DNA of 64,000 nt from Ancistrus triradiatus (lineage: Eukaryota > Chordata > Actinopteri > Siluriformes > Loricariidae). This document shows, one piece after another, positions 45,301 to 57,479 of this stretch (positions are counted from its first letter, which is position 1; each line of letters begins with the position of its first letter). The notes below the pieces were generated by a model that saw nothing but the letters and a program-made list of their open reading frames with translations, made no database searches and was not told the DNA's origin. The stretch covers positions 136,501 through 200,500 of the forward strand of contig JAJAGP010000432.1 in NCBI GenBank assembly GCA_025084515.1, in the 5' to 3' direction. The translations under genes were made by a program, and so were the position numbers.

Positions 45301-45999
45301 TATCTTCCCTTTAAAAGAAGTTTTAATGATGGTTTTTTTTTGCATGTATTCTTGTAAACAGACCGAGAAATACAAATGGTATATTGACTCTAACGATGAC
45401 CTTAGACTGTATATGTGGGTATTTAAAACAGAGCTTATGATTTGCGTTACAGCTTTAGGCTATAAGGTTTACTGAAAGGACAGCAATTTTGAACACGTGA
45501 ATAAATGCTAAAAAAAATAACCTAATAAGTTCGTTTCACATTTATTCGGTCAGGGCCCTACAGATCTCCAAGTGTACAGTCACTGCAGAGAGGCTTAAGA
45601 TTAATGTCAGTTATTTCACAACATCATATAATGTTTACCGACACCATGAGGCCTCTAACAACGAGTTTAGTAACACAGAAACAGCTTGGGAAGAAAAATC
45701 TGAACGGTATGATCAAACCTAAGGATTGTAACTTGAACGAGTGTACAAAATGTTTTCAGGTGTTCCTTTATAGATTTTTTCCCCCCTTGTTTGCTTTGAA
45801 TTAGGATTTACTTCATGCATTTCTGTCCTGAAAGAGTCTTGAAGAAAATTGTCTCACCAATCTCTGAACATGTTTTCTTCCTTTGAAAAAGCTGAAAAGA
45901 AACCACAGGTGCGGCAGGACATGGATCAGTCCACCTGCTCAAACGGAATTGCTGCTTGTTCACAAGGTAGAAAGTTCAATAAAAGAAAACTGAGCACCT
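45301..45999. other. no gene seen
   Basis: Unique-looking sequence. No domain-bearing frame. Confidence 0.4.
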
Positions 46000-46160
46000 G
46001 CAAGAAGGTGGTGAGGTGAAACGCTTCCTGCTGCTATAATTACAAGGGGAATGAAATGGCATCCTTGAGATATTTTGCACGCCATTAACTCAGGCGCAAA
46101 GAGATTACAGGCAATAGATCTGCAGATAAATACATCGGACATTATCACTGTTAAGACTGG
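46000..46160. promoter_or_regulatory. candidate conserved non-coding element
   Basis: Words such as 'gctgctataattacaagggg', 'ttttgcacgccattaactca' and 'tctgcagataaatacatcgg' suggest enhancer-type sequence. Inference from texture only. Confidence 0.25.
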
Positions 46161-46234
46161 CAGGGATTCATTGTGTCACGGTGATTGCCATTATTTGTTA
46201 GTGGACACAGTCTCTGCAGGATACAAACTTGCAC

Positions 46235-46500
46235 CTGCATAAACCAAAGGCATTCTGGAATCAAGTGTTATTGTCTGATGAAAAAGACAGACTGAACGCT
46301 TTGGCAATAATCCCGAAGGCTGGGATTGGAGAAAAAAAAAAGGAGAACATTTAGTAAACTAAACCTTGCCAACTCTTAAGCATGGTGGTGCTTCTTTTTA
46401 GTTTACAGTTGTGGAGCAACCAGTGGTAATGTAGTGCTGATCATTGGAAGACCCTGTTCTACTATAGAATATTGGCATGTCTATGCGTTTGCTAGGTGAT
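46235..46500 (+). pseudogene. possible Tc1/mariner transposase fragment
   Basis: The translated phrase AFWNQVLLSDEKDR resembles the W..V..SDE box around the first catalytic Asp of Tc1/mariner transposases, and a 'catggtggtgcttctttt' phrase (HGGASF-like) follows at the right spacing. Indels break the frame. The resemblance is weak. Confidence 0.35.
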
Positions 46501-46779
46501 TCCCAGAGAAGTCATCTACTCACCTGAAAGAAAACTGAAAAATCAGTGTTCATAGTTTCATTTGGCCTTCCTAATGGCCATTGTGGATGTGTGTAGTTAG
46601 TGCTTCTGCATTACATTATCACCAAACCATGACACTACTTAACACATGCAGTACAGACATGCTCAAGGTTGGATCTGCAAAAGCCTTTTTGTAGCTAGCT
46701 GTTCTCAGAATTCAAATGAAAACTCTTAATAAAGTTGATTCTTGGTAATGTTTTTCCTCTGGTTCTTTTAAAGTCTTGG

Positions 46780-47620
46780 GTACACTACACGACTTTTAAA
46801 CTCACAACAGATTATAAAAAGACAGGATATCTCACTTTGACGGATTTTTTCATATTTTTATGGCGAATGAGAAAAATGTCCATTGCACACTAAACGACTA
46901 GGGATCACACACCACACGACTTCATCCTGCCACTAAACCGAAACGCACACTTTCCAATACATGCGCCTCCCGTTACCTTGGAGAACCGGAGTAAACACGG
47001 AGGTACAACAGCTTGCACACAAACGCAGACAATTAAAGCAACAGCTACCCAGGGAACTATGCACTTATAGCTATATCAGTCTATCATTTGTCTTTTTTCT
47101 GCATACAAAAATAAACTAGCCAGCACTAGGTACTGTTCAAGTAGTAGTCAGGTAGTGATCAACAGTTTAACCAACCTGGTTGGTTCAAGGTTTCAGAAAG
47201 CTTTTACCTGTGCAGTTGTGGTAGTTCTTATGTTGTACAGTACTCATAGTCCTGCCACAACTCAATTAAAAAACTTGTCCTTCACTGTAGAGGACCACTG
47301 CACTCTTGAAGAGCACATTTGAGCATGAAAAGTAAGGACACAAACTGAGTTTGTGCTCAGTTTTTCATTCATTCTCTAACCAGTACATACTACTGGATTA
47401 TGCTAAAAAAAATTAAACATTTTACATGTTCCAACTGGTCTGAAACATGCTAGGGAGGCCAAAAATCAGAGTCTGCGCCCCTCACACAATACCCGATTCT
47501 CTCTCCAACTGCCAACTCAGACTGGCAAAAAATCTGCAGACTAGGGCCAACCAGCATGGAGTCAACCAGACTAAGAATCGGGGCTAAAATAGTGGTAAAA
47601 ATTGTGTAGTTTAACCCCCG
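46780..47620. mobile_element. possible MITE with imperfect TIRs
   Basis: Left 'gggtacactacacgactttt' and, inverted, right 'gggggttaaactacacaatt' are similar ends. The interior has 'cacactaaacgactagggat' and 'cagactaagaatcggggct' phrases. The style is like PIF/Harbinger-type MITEs, but no target duplication was resolved. Confidence 0.35.
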
Positions 47621-48269
47621 GCTTATGTAATATTAGTAGTCTTGTATGGTTTCAGAGATGAGTTTGCACATTTTGCAGGTTGCATGTTCCTTAATTCCTT
47701 TCCAGTTCATCATACAAGTGCTCATCATAAAATCTAAATTATTAAACTACACCCTTATTTACCCTTACCCTTATCTACTTACCCTATTTAGGAAAAGCAA
47801 CATTTTTGTGGCTGCCCACTCATATAATTCAAATGCCCACACAGACGACGTCCTAGTAACACCTACTCTATATACTAGCAAATCCTAGAATAATTTCCTA
47901 CAGTCAGTGAAGAAACTGAAGCTGGAAAAATTAGCCATTACAAGAATCCAATGATCCTTCACATTTCTCAGACATGCAGTATCTGAAAGACAAAATATAG
48001 CCATTTTGAAATGAAAATTTGCAAGGAAGGATGGGGAAATTTTCTGAGTAATGATTACAAGACTTTTAGTTGCTCGTGTTTTACAAATGAGAAACATTTG
48101 AAGACTGCGACTACTACCAAAGCAAGTCTTAATAAAGTTTGCCTGATAGGATACCCAAACCTTTGCACATGCCACATTTTGTATCATTTATTTCAATTTA
48201 TTAAACGCAAAACCAAGGGAACATCCAATTAATTGTAACTTTAATTTCTGTCCCAATCAAACGTGTATG
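47621..48269. other. no gene seen
   Basis: AT-rich unique-looking DNA. The minus-strand 100-codon frame has no domain. Confidence 0.4.
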
Positions 48270-48540
48270 GTATCCCAGCATGCCTATGATTATCTTTAGG
48301 TATTTCTTGTGCAGGTGGCTAATACAATAGCCTGCTTCCACTGTGACAAATGGAAATATGATAACAGATACCAATATTTCCCGTCTGCTTTATATGCAGA
48401 TTTATGCATGCTGTAATTAATTCGCCATTACCCAGTGATTGATGTACCTGTGCTTTTGGAGGCAAACATGAGGGTATAATTACTCCCAATTTTGTGATTA
48501 TTTCATTGTTCCATTACAACAAACAGATGCAAATATTTAA
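48270..48540. promoter_or_regulatory. candidate conserved non-coding element
   Basis: This contains 'tatatgcagatttatgcatg' (octamer/POU-like), 'ctgtaattaattcgccatta' (homeodomain-like) and 'acaggtggctaat'-type E-box words within 270 bp of repeat-free DNA. I regard it as the strongest enhancer-like texture in the window, still untested. Confidence 0.3.
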
Positions 48541-48689
48541 TGTGGAAAACAGGTAATTGCTCAAAACAGTGGGTATAACAAATTGGGTAGAAAATCCTAA
48601 CTAAAGTCAAGTAAAGTTAAGTAAACACACAGTTATTTCATTAGCACCAAAAAAAAAAAAACATACAATGCTATGTTAATTTTTTCGTT

Positions 48690-48942
48690 AATTCATTCCG
48701 GAAGTCATGTCGAGTGCTGAAAAGTGAATTTTTGGCATAGGGAATTATGTAAACTAAATTAATCCATTCCAGACATCCCACACTTTATAAGGCATTATAT
48801 GCATTATCTGCATTGTATGACACAAGGGGATATGTTCAGACAAATCTATCAGAAGCTGAATGTATCATGAAGCCTATTAAACATTTTTAAAACACTTACA
48901 TTAACATTGAGTTAGTCAAAATCATTATCACAAAGATTATTT

Positions 48943-48980
<38 letters not shown>

Positions 48981-49432
48981 GTTGAATACTATATTGAAAG
49001 TGAAAACCAAATACAAAATGCCTAGTCCATTGGCGAACTCACGGTGCTGCTGCTCAGCTGGCTGTTGCCCGGATGCCTGGCATGTGTGAGAGATTGTACT
49101 GCACAGCGGTCCTCTTATTTTCTTTTTGGTTGTCTGTTATCATTAACCTACTTCGAACACATGATGACCTATTTGCACCAATAATACTGTACTGTAGATA
49201 TATATAAAAAAAAGAAAAACACAGCAGAGATTTGCACTGAGCAAGAGCTATTGTGAGACCGACAGGTTTCGGCTGGAACGAGTTGTGCATCTCGACTCAC
49301 ACCAGTTTAAGAAAGTTTAAGTGGGCCTAGTGCTGAACAAATGATGAGTACTGAGACTGTTTTCTCAACAAAATGCGTTGAAAACAAAATTCGAAGAGTA
49401 CAGAGATGGTCAAGTACTGAGGTATGACTGTG
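48690..49432 (+). mobile_element. TgL repeat copy 5
   Basis: The copy is nearly full length: 'aaattaatccattccagaca', 'aggcattatatgcattatct', 'acacttacattaacattgag', and an end resembling 'tactgaggtatgactgtgta'. A run of 32 A (48,947-48,978) lies inside, at a place where other copies have a short A-rich word. Confidence 0.7.
48947..48978. repeat. poly-A run
   Basis: Thirty-two consecutive A, inside TgL copy 5. Confidence 0.95.
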
Positions 49433-49622
49433 TATATATACAAACATTTTCATTCTATGATGTACTCCTATACACTACTTTTATTTCACTCTTTTGTTTT
49501 AACCTGTAGACATAAGTGGACAAAAACAACAAAGTCACAATATGGAAAAGTGTTGATTAAATTATGATTATGATAAATTATAATAGTAAAGGGGAGGAGG
49601 AGAGGGAGAATGAAAGAGACAG

Positions 49623-49623
<1 letters not shown>

Positions 49624-49708
<85 letters not shown>
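49624..49708. repeat. (AT)n microsatellite
   Basis: About 85 bp of AT repeat. Confidence 0.95.
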
Positions 49709-49713
<5 letters not shown>

Positions 49714-49996
49714 CCTCAGTACTCTATGGCCCAGGATTGTGCATCCTTGACTTGAGTTGCTTTCAAACCAAACGTTTCTAGGGAATAATTTGGGAGAACC
49801 TAACTACCAAAATGCTCAAAGGAGCGCCAGTGGGAACCTTTTTTGAACACTGCCATCAGATTCTATAACTCTTCCTCCCAGCAGGTTACACTTCCTTCTT
49901 ACCCCCCAAATAATAATGCTAATACCTCTGTTGTTTGTTTTCTCCTGTTACTGGATTGTCACCACCTTTTATAAGCTATTGGTTTCTCCCTAAACC

Positions 49997-50295
49997 TTTT
50001 GGTGGTGGCACGGTGGTTCGGTGGGTAGCACCATCACCTCACAGTGAGAATTTTCTGGCAGTCGACCTGGATCCTTTCTGTGTGGAGTCTGCATGTTTTC
50101 CCTGTGTCTGCATGGGTTTACTCTGGGCACTCCAGTTTCCTTATACAGTCCAAAGATTTGGACTAGGTTAATTGATTACGCTAATTTGACCCAAATTGAC
50201 TGCATGTGTATGACTAGTATCAATGTAACCTTGTGTCTGTCACTAAAATGGCCATTGTGGCTGAGTGTGACATTAACATTCCAAACAAACAAACC
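49997..50295 (+). repeat. S2 SINE-like repeat
   Basis: Begins 'cctttggtggtggcac'-like with 'ggtggttcggtgggtagcac', then 'ctttctgtgtggagtctgca' and 'ttactctgggcactccagtt', ending in a tail with 'acaaacaaac'. Confidence 0.7.
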
Positions 50296-50589
50296 CTAAA
50301 CCTTTTGATGGTGTTGAATATATGTCAAAGTGCCTATGTCAAAAAGTCTTGCAGAGAAAGTAAAAGATGACACTTGTCACACCATGCAAACAGTACTCTG
50401 ATCTATCCAGATCTTCTGGCTCGACCAAGCCTGCTACTGCTGAGAACGCATTGCACTACAGCTCCCACAATTCCACTGCAGACCATGTGACTCCTGCAAC
50501 CAATCTGGGATCCCTCTCCAGACCGCGATCTCCTTAGTACTAATCAGACTCACCTGTTCCCTGCTCTTTTTAACCCAGTTGTTAGACTT

Positions 50590-52495
50590 TGTCAAGTCAA
50601 GTCAGATTTATTTATATAGCGCTTTTTACAATGAAGCATTGTCTCAAAGCAACTTTACAAGTTTAGATTATCTCCTAATAACTACGTCCAATCCCAAATT
50701 GAGCAAGCCTAGGGTGACAGTGGCAAGGAAAAACTCCCTAGTTCTAGGAAGAAACCTTGGGAGGACCAAGACTCAAAAAGGGACCCAACCTCCTTGGGCG
50801 GCGTAGATGTAAATCTAAGATCTAACTAAAAGTCATGGAGTCAAAGAAGTTCGAATAAATGTGAAGTTATCACATCGACAGTAAGTGGTGGTCCGGGTAT
50901 GATGGGGCTGGAAGCTGATGACGGAAGCAGCTGAGTGAAGCTGCAGCGAATGAACATCATGTCTGGGGCTGGAACTGGTACGGGACCACAGCTCGGAGAG
51001 AAAACAGAAAATGTTATTAGTTATTGATTAAGATCACAGTGTCTATTAACAATCACTGATGCCCTGTGTAGCATGAGACCTCGGCAGCATAGCTAGAAAG
51101 AGGAGAACTGGTAGGTAACATAGCCAAGAGGGATCACATGAGACATCGGCAACCCCACGGGAGGCAGAAGACAGCAACCCAACGTCTCTGATCACCATAA
51201 GACTCTGGCTATGAACCCCCAGCTCTGCCCTTAGTCTAAGGCATGGATGCACGAGTCAAGATCACGATGACCGAAGCCCAGTTCAGTCAGACCGCCCACT
51301 CGACACTCCCGGTTAACGGACAAGGCAGGCAGGCCAGTCATGACTCCAGACTCCGCCCCCAGTGACCCAAGCCATGCATCTTGGTCTAAATCTAGTCAAA
51401 AGCCTGTGCAAATAGGTATGTCTTTAGCCTAGACTTAAAACTTTGGAGAGTGTCTGAGTCTTGAACGAAATTGGGAAGTTTATTCCATAGTTGGGGGGCC
51501 ATGTATGAGAAAGCCTTTCCCCCTGCTGTGACTTTTTTAAATCTAGGAACTAAAAGAAGTCCTGTACCCTGCGAAGTAGAAGAGTTGGATTGTAAGACTC
51601 TAAGAGTTCACTCAGATAATGTGGGGCCAGGCCATGTAGAGCTTTATAAGTTATAAGAAGTATTTTGTAATCAATGCGGAATTTGACTGCTAACCAGTGC
51701 AGTGATGATAGAACAGGAGTGATATGATCAAATTTTCTAGTTTGAGTTAGCACTCGGGCAGCTGCATTCTGAACGAACTGAAGTTTATTTATAGATTTAC
51801 GAGAGCATCCAGTAAGTAAGGCATTACAGTAATCCAACCTTAATGTTATAAATGCATGAACAAGTTTCTCTGCATCATTAAAAGAGAGGATATTTCTAAG
51901 TTTAGCGATATTACGTAATTGAAAGAAAGCAATTCGAGTGATACTGCTAATGTGCGCATCAAAGGAGAGATCTGAATCAAATGTGACACCTAAGTTTTTT
52001 ACAGACGGACTGAGCAATACTGGAGAGCCACCTAGATTTAGGATAGATGTAGCCAACCTGTCTCTCATAGCCTTGGGTCCCACTAATAGAACCTCAGTTT
52101 TATCTGAGTTAAGTAAGAGAAAATTAAATAACATCCAATCTTTTATTTCCTTTACACAGTCCTCAATTTTGTTGATTGTAAGGCTGTCATTAGGTTTGGC
52201 TGATATGTACAGCTGTGGTGTCATCTGTATAGCGTGGAAACTAATGCATGGTGTACGAATAACTTAGCCTAGGCATCATGTACCGATAGATAAAAGAGCG
52301 GGCCAAGCACTGACCCCTGAGGCACGCCATACTTCACTTTTGAGAGCTTAGACCTTAGATTATTTATATGAACAAACTGGTACCGGTCAGTTAAGTAGGA
52401 TTTAAACCAAGAAAGTGCTGATCCCTTAATACCTACAGTATTTTCTAGTATTTTGTCTACACGAAGTATTGCCTCAGTTTTTCCAAGCATACCGA
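50590..52495 (-). mobile_element. L2-clade LINE, 5'-truncated
   Basis: On the minus strand it runs from a partial reverse transcriptase to a 3' UTR and a (ttgac)n tail near 50,595 with 'tatatagcgctttttacaat'. Flanked on both sides by LTR-like sequence, it appears to have inserted there. Less decayed than the copy at 33-38 kb. Confidence 0.85.
51550..52490 (-). pseudogene. LINE reverse transcriptase C-terminal half, frameshifted
   Basis: The part at 52,490-52,269 has GIKGSALSWFKSYLTDR and YGVPQGSVLGPLF. The catalytic YADD box falls at the break near 52,224-52,262, where the frame shifts and the Ala codon is changed. The part at 52,224-51,550 has a long open stretch with LLNSDKTEVLLVG, VKNLGVTFDSDLSF, LVHAFITLRLDYCNALLTG and the SSLHWLAVKFRIDYK thumb motif. 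The long second frame suggests a relatively young insertion. Confidence 0.85.
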
Positions 52496-52821
52496 GCGTA
52501 TATATTTTCGTGTTGACATGTAGCTACGATTCCGCTTTGCTTTCCAGACTACGTACTACGTAGGGCTACGAACTTTGCCTCATGTTTTTGGATTACCGGT
52601 ATACTGCCTGTGTGATTGATTACCGGTCTCGTTCCTCGCCTGTTTGTTCATGACTCGTTTACCTAACCCTTTCAGCTTTGTTGCCGATAACCCTGTTCTG
52701 TGCCAATAAATGACCTGACATCCACCTGTGAATCTGCAAACATCTATTCTGTTTGTCTGACGTTACACTTTCATCACCAATGATTATGTAAGGAAGGACA
52801 TTTGTAGGGATCCAACAAGGG

Positions 52822-53139
52822 GTGTACTTGTATGGATGGTTTACAAAAGTGCTGAAAGGTGGAGTGGACAGGCCCACAGCTGGTGTCTGCACAGAAAGAA
52901 TGATGAATGAAGCAAACAATAGCTTTCCTGTACATCAGCACGATGCTGTGACAAAATCCCCCAGAGCTCTGAGGAGAAGCAGGACAGATGAAACGAGCAG
53001 CGGTCTTCCTGTGGATCATCAGCAATACTCTGTGGCAAAATCCCCCACAGCTCTGAAAAGAAGTGTCTGTTTTATCCAGAACAGATTAGTTTCTTGTGGA
53101 AAAAAGTTGATGGCAGACATCGAAAACACTAAAGTCTAA
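52822..53139 (+). CDS. hypothetical 105-residue frame of unknown origin
   Basis: The frame encodes two partial repeats of a motif like KSPRALRRSRTDE and KSPTALKRS, mirrored in DNA ('acaaaatcccccagagctct' and 'gcaaaatcccccacagctct', 64 bp apart). Both strands are open through this part, so coding is not certain. The layout may be a fragment of a repetitive protein or simply a diverged tandem duplication. Confidence 0.2.
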   Translation: MYLYGWFTKVLKGGVDRPTAGVCTERMMNEANNSFPVHQHDAVTKSPRALRRSRTDETSSGLPVDHQQYSVAKSPTALKRSVCFIQNRLVSCGKKLMADIENTKV

Positions 53140-54275
53140 GTATCATCACTGTCTTCGGTTATATATGATCTCAGAGCTTCTTTAGATATGCTCGAGGCGT
53201 ATGTTTTGGAGGAGCAACAAGAACATTCTCAGCAGAGTTTGATATACAGTAATAACAGGCAGAATTGACTTAAAGGTCTTTTGCTATGACACTTCATTTC
53301 TACTCAGCAAAAACATATCAGTTAGAAAAATGAATGATTTGACCCCGAGCCAATAATATCCTAGTAGGCACTAGCTAAACAAAATATCAGATGACATGGC
53401 TGTCTGAAACCTTATGGAATACACTGACGGTAAATCCATTTGGAGTTTATTTCGAAAAAAAAAAAAAAAAAAAAAAACAGAACCAAAAAGTAACCAGAAA
53501 TGAGGAGTCACAGGGCATTCTAGGGACAAAGCATTCACAATACTGGAAACAAACAAAGCCAAATGATGGGTCAGCAAAGAAGTTGATTCATTTATTCAAA
53601 CCCAATGGCATATCTGAGATAGCAATGAGCTAAATGTATGGAAAATCATTTTTTATGAAAAGCTATTACTTTTGTGTAACTATTCAGAGCTGAGTTTTCC
53701 AGGCATGTACTGGTTAGGTTTTATGAGTTGGGTTCAAATGAACTAAAAGTATCACTACAGAAACTATGGTGAGTACAAAAACATTTGGGCAAGACAGCAA
53801 CATTTCAAAACAGTACAAAATACAGCATGAACTGTACTTTTACTAGATATGTGAAAGTTGGATATGATGCAGTATACTGTACTTCCCAACAATTTTTTAG
53901 AGGGAAAAAATAAAATAAAAATGTTTTCAACAGTGACTTGGAACTGATTTGGTAGAATGGTCTACATACAGTACACTTAAATGAGCGCATTATGATCTGT
54001 GAAAAACACCGTGGTTCTTCAGTTGCAAGCACGTATGAAGTCATACACACTGTAGAACCAAAATATGTGATGCACGATGGAATATAAACATAACTAAACA
54101 TACCTCGCTGACTGCACCCAAATAAGAGGGAATGAATCCACTTGAAAAAGCACTAATTCCAGAACAGGCAATGCCGTCTCACTATTTAAATACTTTAAGT
54201 AGGAATATCCAGTGCAGTCCTACTAGTAAAAAGCCACAACAGTAAAATAATCAGGGCTTAGCACTTCTAGGTTTA
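53140..54275. other. no gene seen; poly-A at 53,455-53,477
   Basis: AT-rich with a 23-A run. No recognisable domain in the short frames. Confidence 0.4.
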
Positions 54276-54687
54276 CAGTGGCGCTTGAAAGTTATGAACC
54301 CTTTAGAAATCTCCTTTGTTTGTGCCATCATACACTTTCACAAACATGTGTTGTGAAGAGCAGACTTTGATAGATAATTGTTCTTTAAATAAATCAGGGT
54401 GCCCACTCACACCTGATTGTCATCCCATTGATTGAAAACACCTGACTAATTTCACCTTCAAATTAACTGCTAATCCTAGAGGGTCACATTTTTTTTGCCA
54501 CTCAATGTAATATTGGATCGTTTTCCTCAATCAATAAATGGCCAACTACAATATTTTTGTCTCATTTGTTTAACTGGATTCTCTTTATCTACTTTTAGGA
54601 CTTGTGGGAAAATCTGATGATATTTTAGATAATATTTATGCAGAAATAAAGAAAATTCTAAAGGGTTCACAAACTTAAGCACCACTG
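54276..54687. mobile_element. Tc1-type MITE, 412 bp
   Basis: Inverted ends cagtggcgcttgaaagttat and, inverse, cagtggtgcttaagtttgtg, with the adjoining 'gaaccctttag' words, are each bordered by TA (54,274-54,275 and 54,688-54,689). The interior is only the two untranslated flanks of the Tc1 element found at 18,821 and 61,995; the transposase is completely deleted. Confidence 0.85.
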
Positions 54688-55257
54688 TATGCATGTAGTT
54701 AATGCAAAGTAAATCAATATTCATGAAAAAGTGAGCCAATCTCTTTAGTTGGTGCCTTCAGAAGCTCCATGCCACCGATGATTTGGAAATGTGTTTTTCT
54801 TAAGGAGGTGTCTTTTAGACAGGAGAAAGGAAATCAAGGGTTTGAGGCTTGGAAAACTGAATATTGTAAGCAGGTGATGAAGGGTTAACCAAGGGCTTGA
54901 TGCAAGCTGATGCAAGCATACAGGGCTTGATGCAAGCTGTTCGAAATGGTACTCAAACACTAAGTATGATCATCCTGAATTCATCTATTCAAGTTAATAA
55001 TGATAATTCAGTGAAGTGATGGCCAATTGGAATTGTCTGTTTTCAAAGGTTCCCTCAAGATCAGTGGCGATAAGCTCCCACAAGGAACTGTGTGATCATC
55101 CATTATCTAGTCCTGTATGATGGAGAAGAAAAAAATCTCAAGGTTGTACAGAAACAAGTGCAGAAGATAACCTTCACCCTGTTAACCTGGGGATTTTTAT
55201 GACTGCATCATCTGGTAGATCAGGAGCTTTATTTTATGCAGTGTCAATCTATATCCA
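54688..55257. other. no gene seen; short tandem gggcttgatgcaagctg
   Basis: The 17-bp word occurs twice at about 54,892 and 54,923. Nothing else seen. Confidence 0.4.
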
Positions 55258-55575
55258 GTTTGTTACAGTTAGACATGCGCTATATAGACAACACTTTATG
55301 GACACCCGCAATGTATATCCACAACATGGATATCAGTATGGAGTATGCAGCCCCTCATCTTGCTGTTACAACAGCCTTTGTTCTTCCAAGAGGGCTTTCT
55401 GCTAGATTTTGGAACATGACTGAGGTCAGCTTTTGGTTTCAGACAATACGTCTTGGTTCACTTGTGGCATTCCAGTACATCTTCAAGGTCTCTGGTGGAG
55501 TTGAGGTCAAGGTTTTGCGCAAGCCAGTCACGTCCCCATTTAAAATTGGCAAACCAATTCTCTATGGACTTTAAG
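55258..55575. mobile_element. fragment of a widespread teleost DNA repeat
   Basis: Phrases 'ctatatagacaacactttat', 'tatggagtatgcagcccctc', 'acaacagcctttgttcttcc' and 'ggtggagttgaggtcaaggt' follow the order of a non-autonomous transposon common in fish. It is diverged, and the right end is not seen. The 112-codon frame across it is incidental. Confidence 0.5.
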
Positions 55576-56009
55576 GACAGCAGGGCAGAAAGTTGATGAT
55601 CTGACTTGTTGGAAGTGTAAACCTATAAATGTGTCATATTAAGAGTCACTGGTATTAGTACAATTCATTCTACTACCCTCTAATGCGAAAAAAGGTGATG
55701 GAAAAGGGATTTTCAAATAAACGATGATGTACTAAATTGTCATCAGATCAAGTCACATGATTCCGTTCCACCTGATCCGACCAAAAACAAAACAAAATTG
55801 GTATTGATCCATTTAGATAAGATTTAATAGCTGACCAGACTGAATGTGACATGACTAAAATTAATGCTCACTGAAAGTCAAATCAACGCACGCACGAGCA
55901 CACACTTTAGCCCTCACTAGGGAGGCCTAGGAATTTCCGAAGTGAACACAGCCATAAAAATATTGTAAATTTCTGTAAAGACTATTCAGTTAAAAGCAAA
56001 GACTGAGTT
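55576..56009. other. no gene seen
   Basis: Unique-looking sequence between repeats. Confidence 0.4.
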
Positions 56010-57156
56010 TGCTTTGAGCACTTGCTTAAATTTGTACGAGTCGAGCCATGCAACTCGTTTTAGCCAAAACTCGATTCATGATTCACAATTTGGTAGGCGG
56101 TGATTCAGTTTCACAATAACTCTTGCTCAGAGATCTATGCTATTTTTATTGTGTTTTTCTTTATTTTTACATCTACAGTACTGTATTCGTAGTGCAAATA
56201 AGTCCCAATGTGTGTTAAAAAGGTTAGTTTATAAAAGTCAACAGAAAGCAAGACAGGAACAGAATGTTCCAGAACACAGGCTGCAGTTAGTTTAACAGTT
56301 CTGCTAGCACCTGGAGTTCATCAATAGAGTAAGTGTTTTGTTTTTAACTATTCACCTTCAAATCATTACTCACTAAATTAATGAGATTTTTCAACACTTT
56401 ATTATAAATTATACGACAGTGAGTTCTGACCTCGCAATCTGATTGGCTGAGAGACGTTGTTCCCATGACATTATTACCAATAATGGCACTGTGACCGACG
56501 CTATATAAGTATTACTCCATGGCATACACACATGACCTAGCAACCATGGCCACCCTCAAAATCAGCCAAGTTGTAATGACAAGTAAACCTGCCAAAATGA
56601 AAGCTATAATTAGTTTATAAAATATATTGGTTTTGAAAACGATTTAAATTTGGAAGATGAAGCTATTAATGACCAACCTGAACCAAAAGCCTCTTGCCTA
56701 CGACACAGCACTGCCAATATCCGTGCCAATATCTCACATTAAAGCACTCCTTGTGTATTATTGCTTAAATAAGCTTTGTGTTAATGATTTTGCCCAACTG
56801 TGGAATGTAACTGTTAATGCAAGTATTTTAAACATGAACGTACTTATCATTACTTACCATAGGCACTGCTATGATGAGACACCGCTATACCAAACACTTG
56901 GTAGCTTCAGTTCATGATACATTTAACTTATGATGGGTTGTCGGAACATGTAACTTTCTTAAATCAGGGAGCACCTGTACAATACAACTCCATAATACAT
57001 ATAATGCCTTATACGGTGTGGACTTTCTGGTGGTTTGGAACGGATTAATTCAATTACATTATTCCTTATGGCAACAGTTTGCTCTGTTCTTGTCATTTTC
57101 AGTTTTTGAAAAGCCTTCTGGAAGGAATACATGCATAGAACCGGAGGTACCACTGT
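56010..57156 (-). mobile_element. TgL repeat copy 6, reverse, interrupted
   Basis: Reverse-orientation TgL at 56,010-56,408 and 56,769-57,156. The distal end reads ccggaggtaccactgta, the same terminus as in copy 2. The piece between is a different repeat. Confidence 0.7.
56409..56768. mobile_element. 360-bp insertion in TgL copy 6
   Basis: The insert begins 'tacgacagtgagttctgacc' and 'gcaatctgattggctgagag' and ends '...gtgtattattgcttaaa'. TgL copies elsewhere read straight across this point. The opening phrase is shared with a common teleost MITE. Termini and target duplication are uncertain because the site is TA-rich. Confidence 0.55.
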
Positions 57157-57164
57157 ATTCATGA

Positions 57165-57285
57165 CACATGGTTACATCAACACACTAGTCATGGGCTAAT
57201 TTAGAGTGACCAATCAACCTACAAGCTAATGCATGTATTTAGGGATCTCGGAGCTGTGAGGCAACTACGCGAACAACGTGTCACG
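57165..57285 (-). repeat. S2 fragment, reverse
   Basis: 'gggctaatttagagtgacca', 'cctacaagctaatgcatgta' and 'gggatctcggagctgtgagg' match S2 in reverse. Confidence 0.6.
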
Positions 57286-57479
57286 CCTCACCTTTTTGGT
57301 TAACAAAAAGAGCTATACATGTCTTCACAGTGAGTGACTTACTAAGGTACACGATCCCTTCAGTGCTGAGACTCTAGACTTGCAATATCACTTTGAACAT
57401 TAGAGTCTGAATGAATCAGTCGGGTCGGACTAAAACAAAACATGACTACAATCAGACCACTCAAGTCCCTGGATGATTC

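Larger units (their letters stand above)
50375..52767 (+). mobile_element. probable gypsy LTR split by an L2 LINE
   Basis: The left part (50,375-50,589) begins TGTCACACC and has a 'cacctgttccctgctctttt' promoter-like end. The right part (52,496-52,767) has 'ctgtgccaataaatgacctg' and ends GTCTGACGTTACA. Both parts have the texture of one gypsy LTR, about 490 bp in all. The hexamer acactt is repeated at the outer ends but overlaps the termini, so the duplication is not clean. Confidence 0.5.

Noticed and set aside
55236..55574. 112-codon frame as a possible gene
   Set aside because: It follows the phrase order of a known type of fish non-coding transposon fragment.
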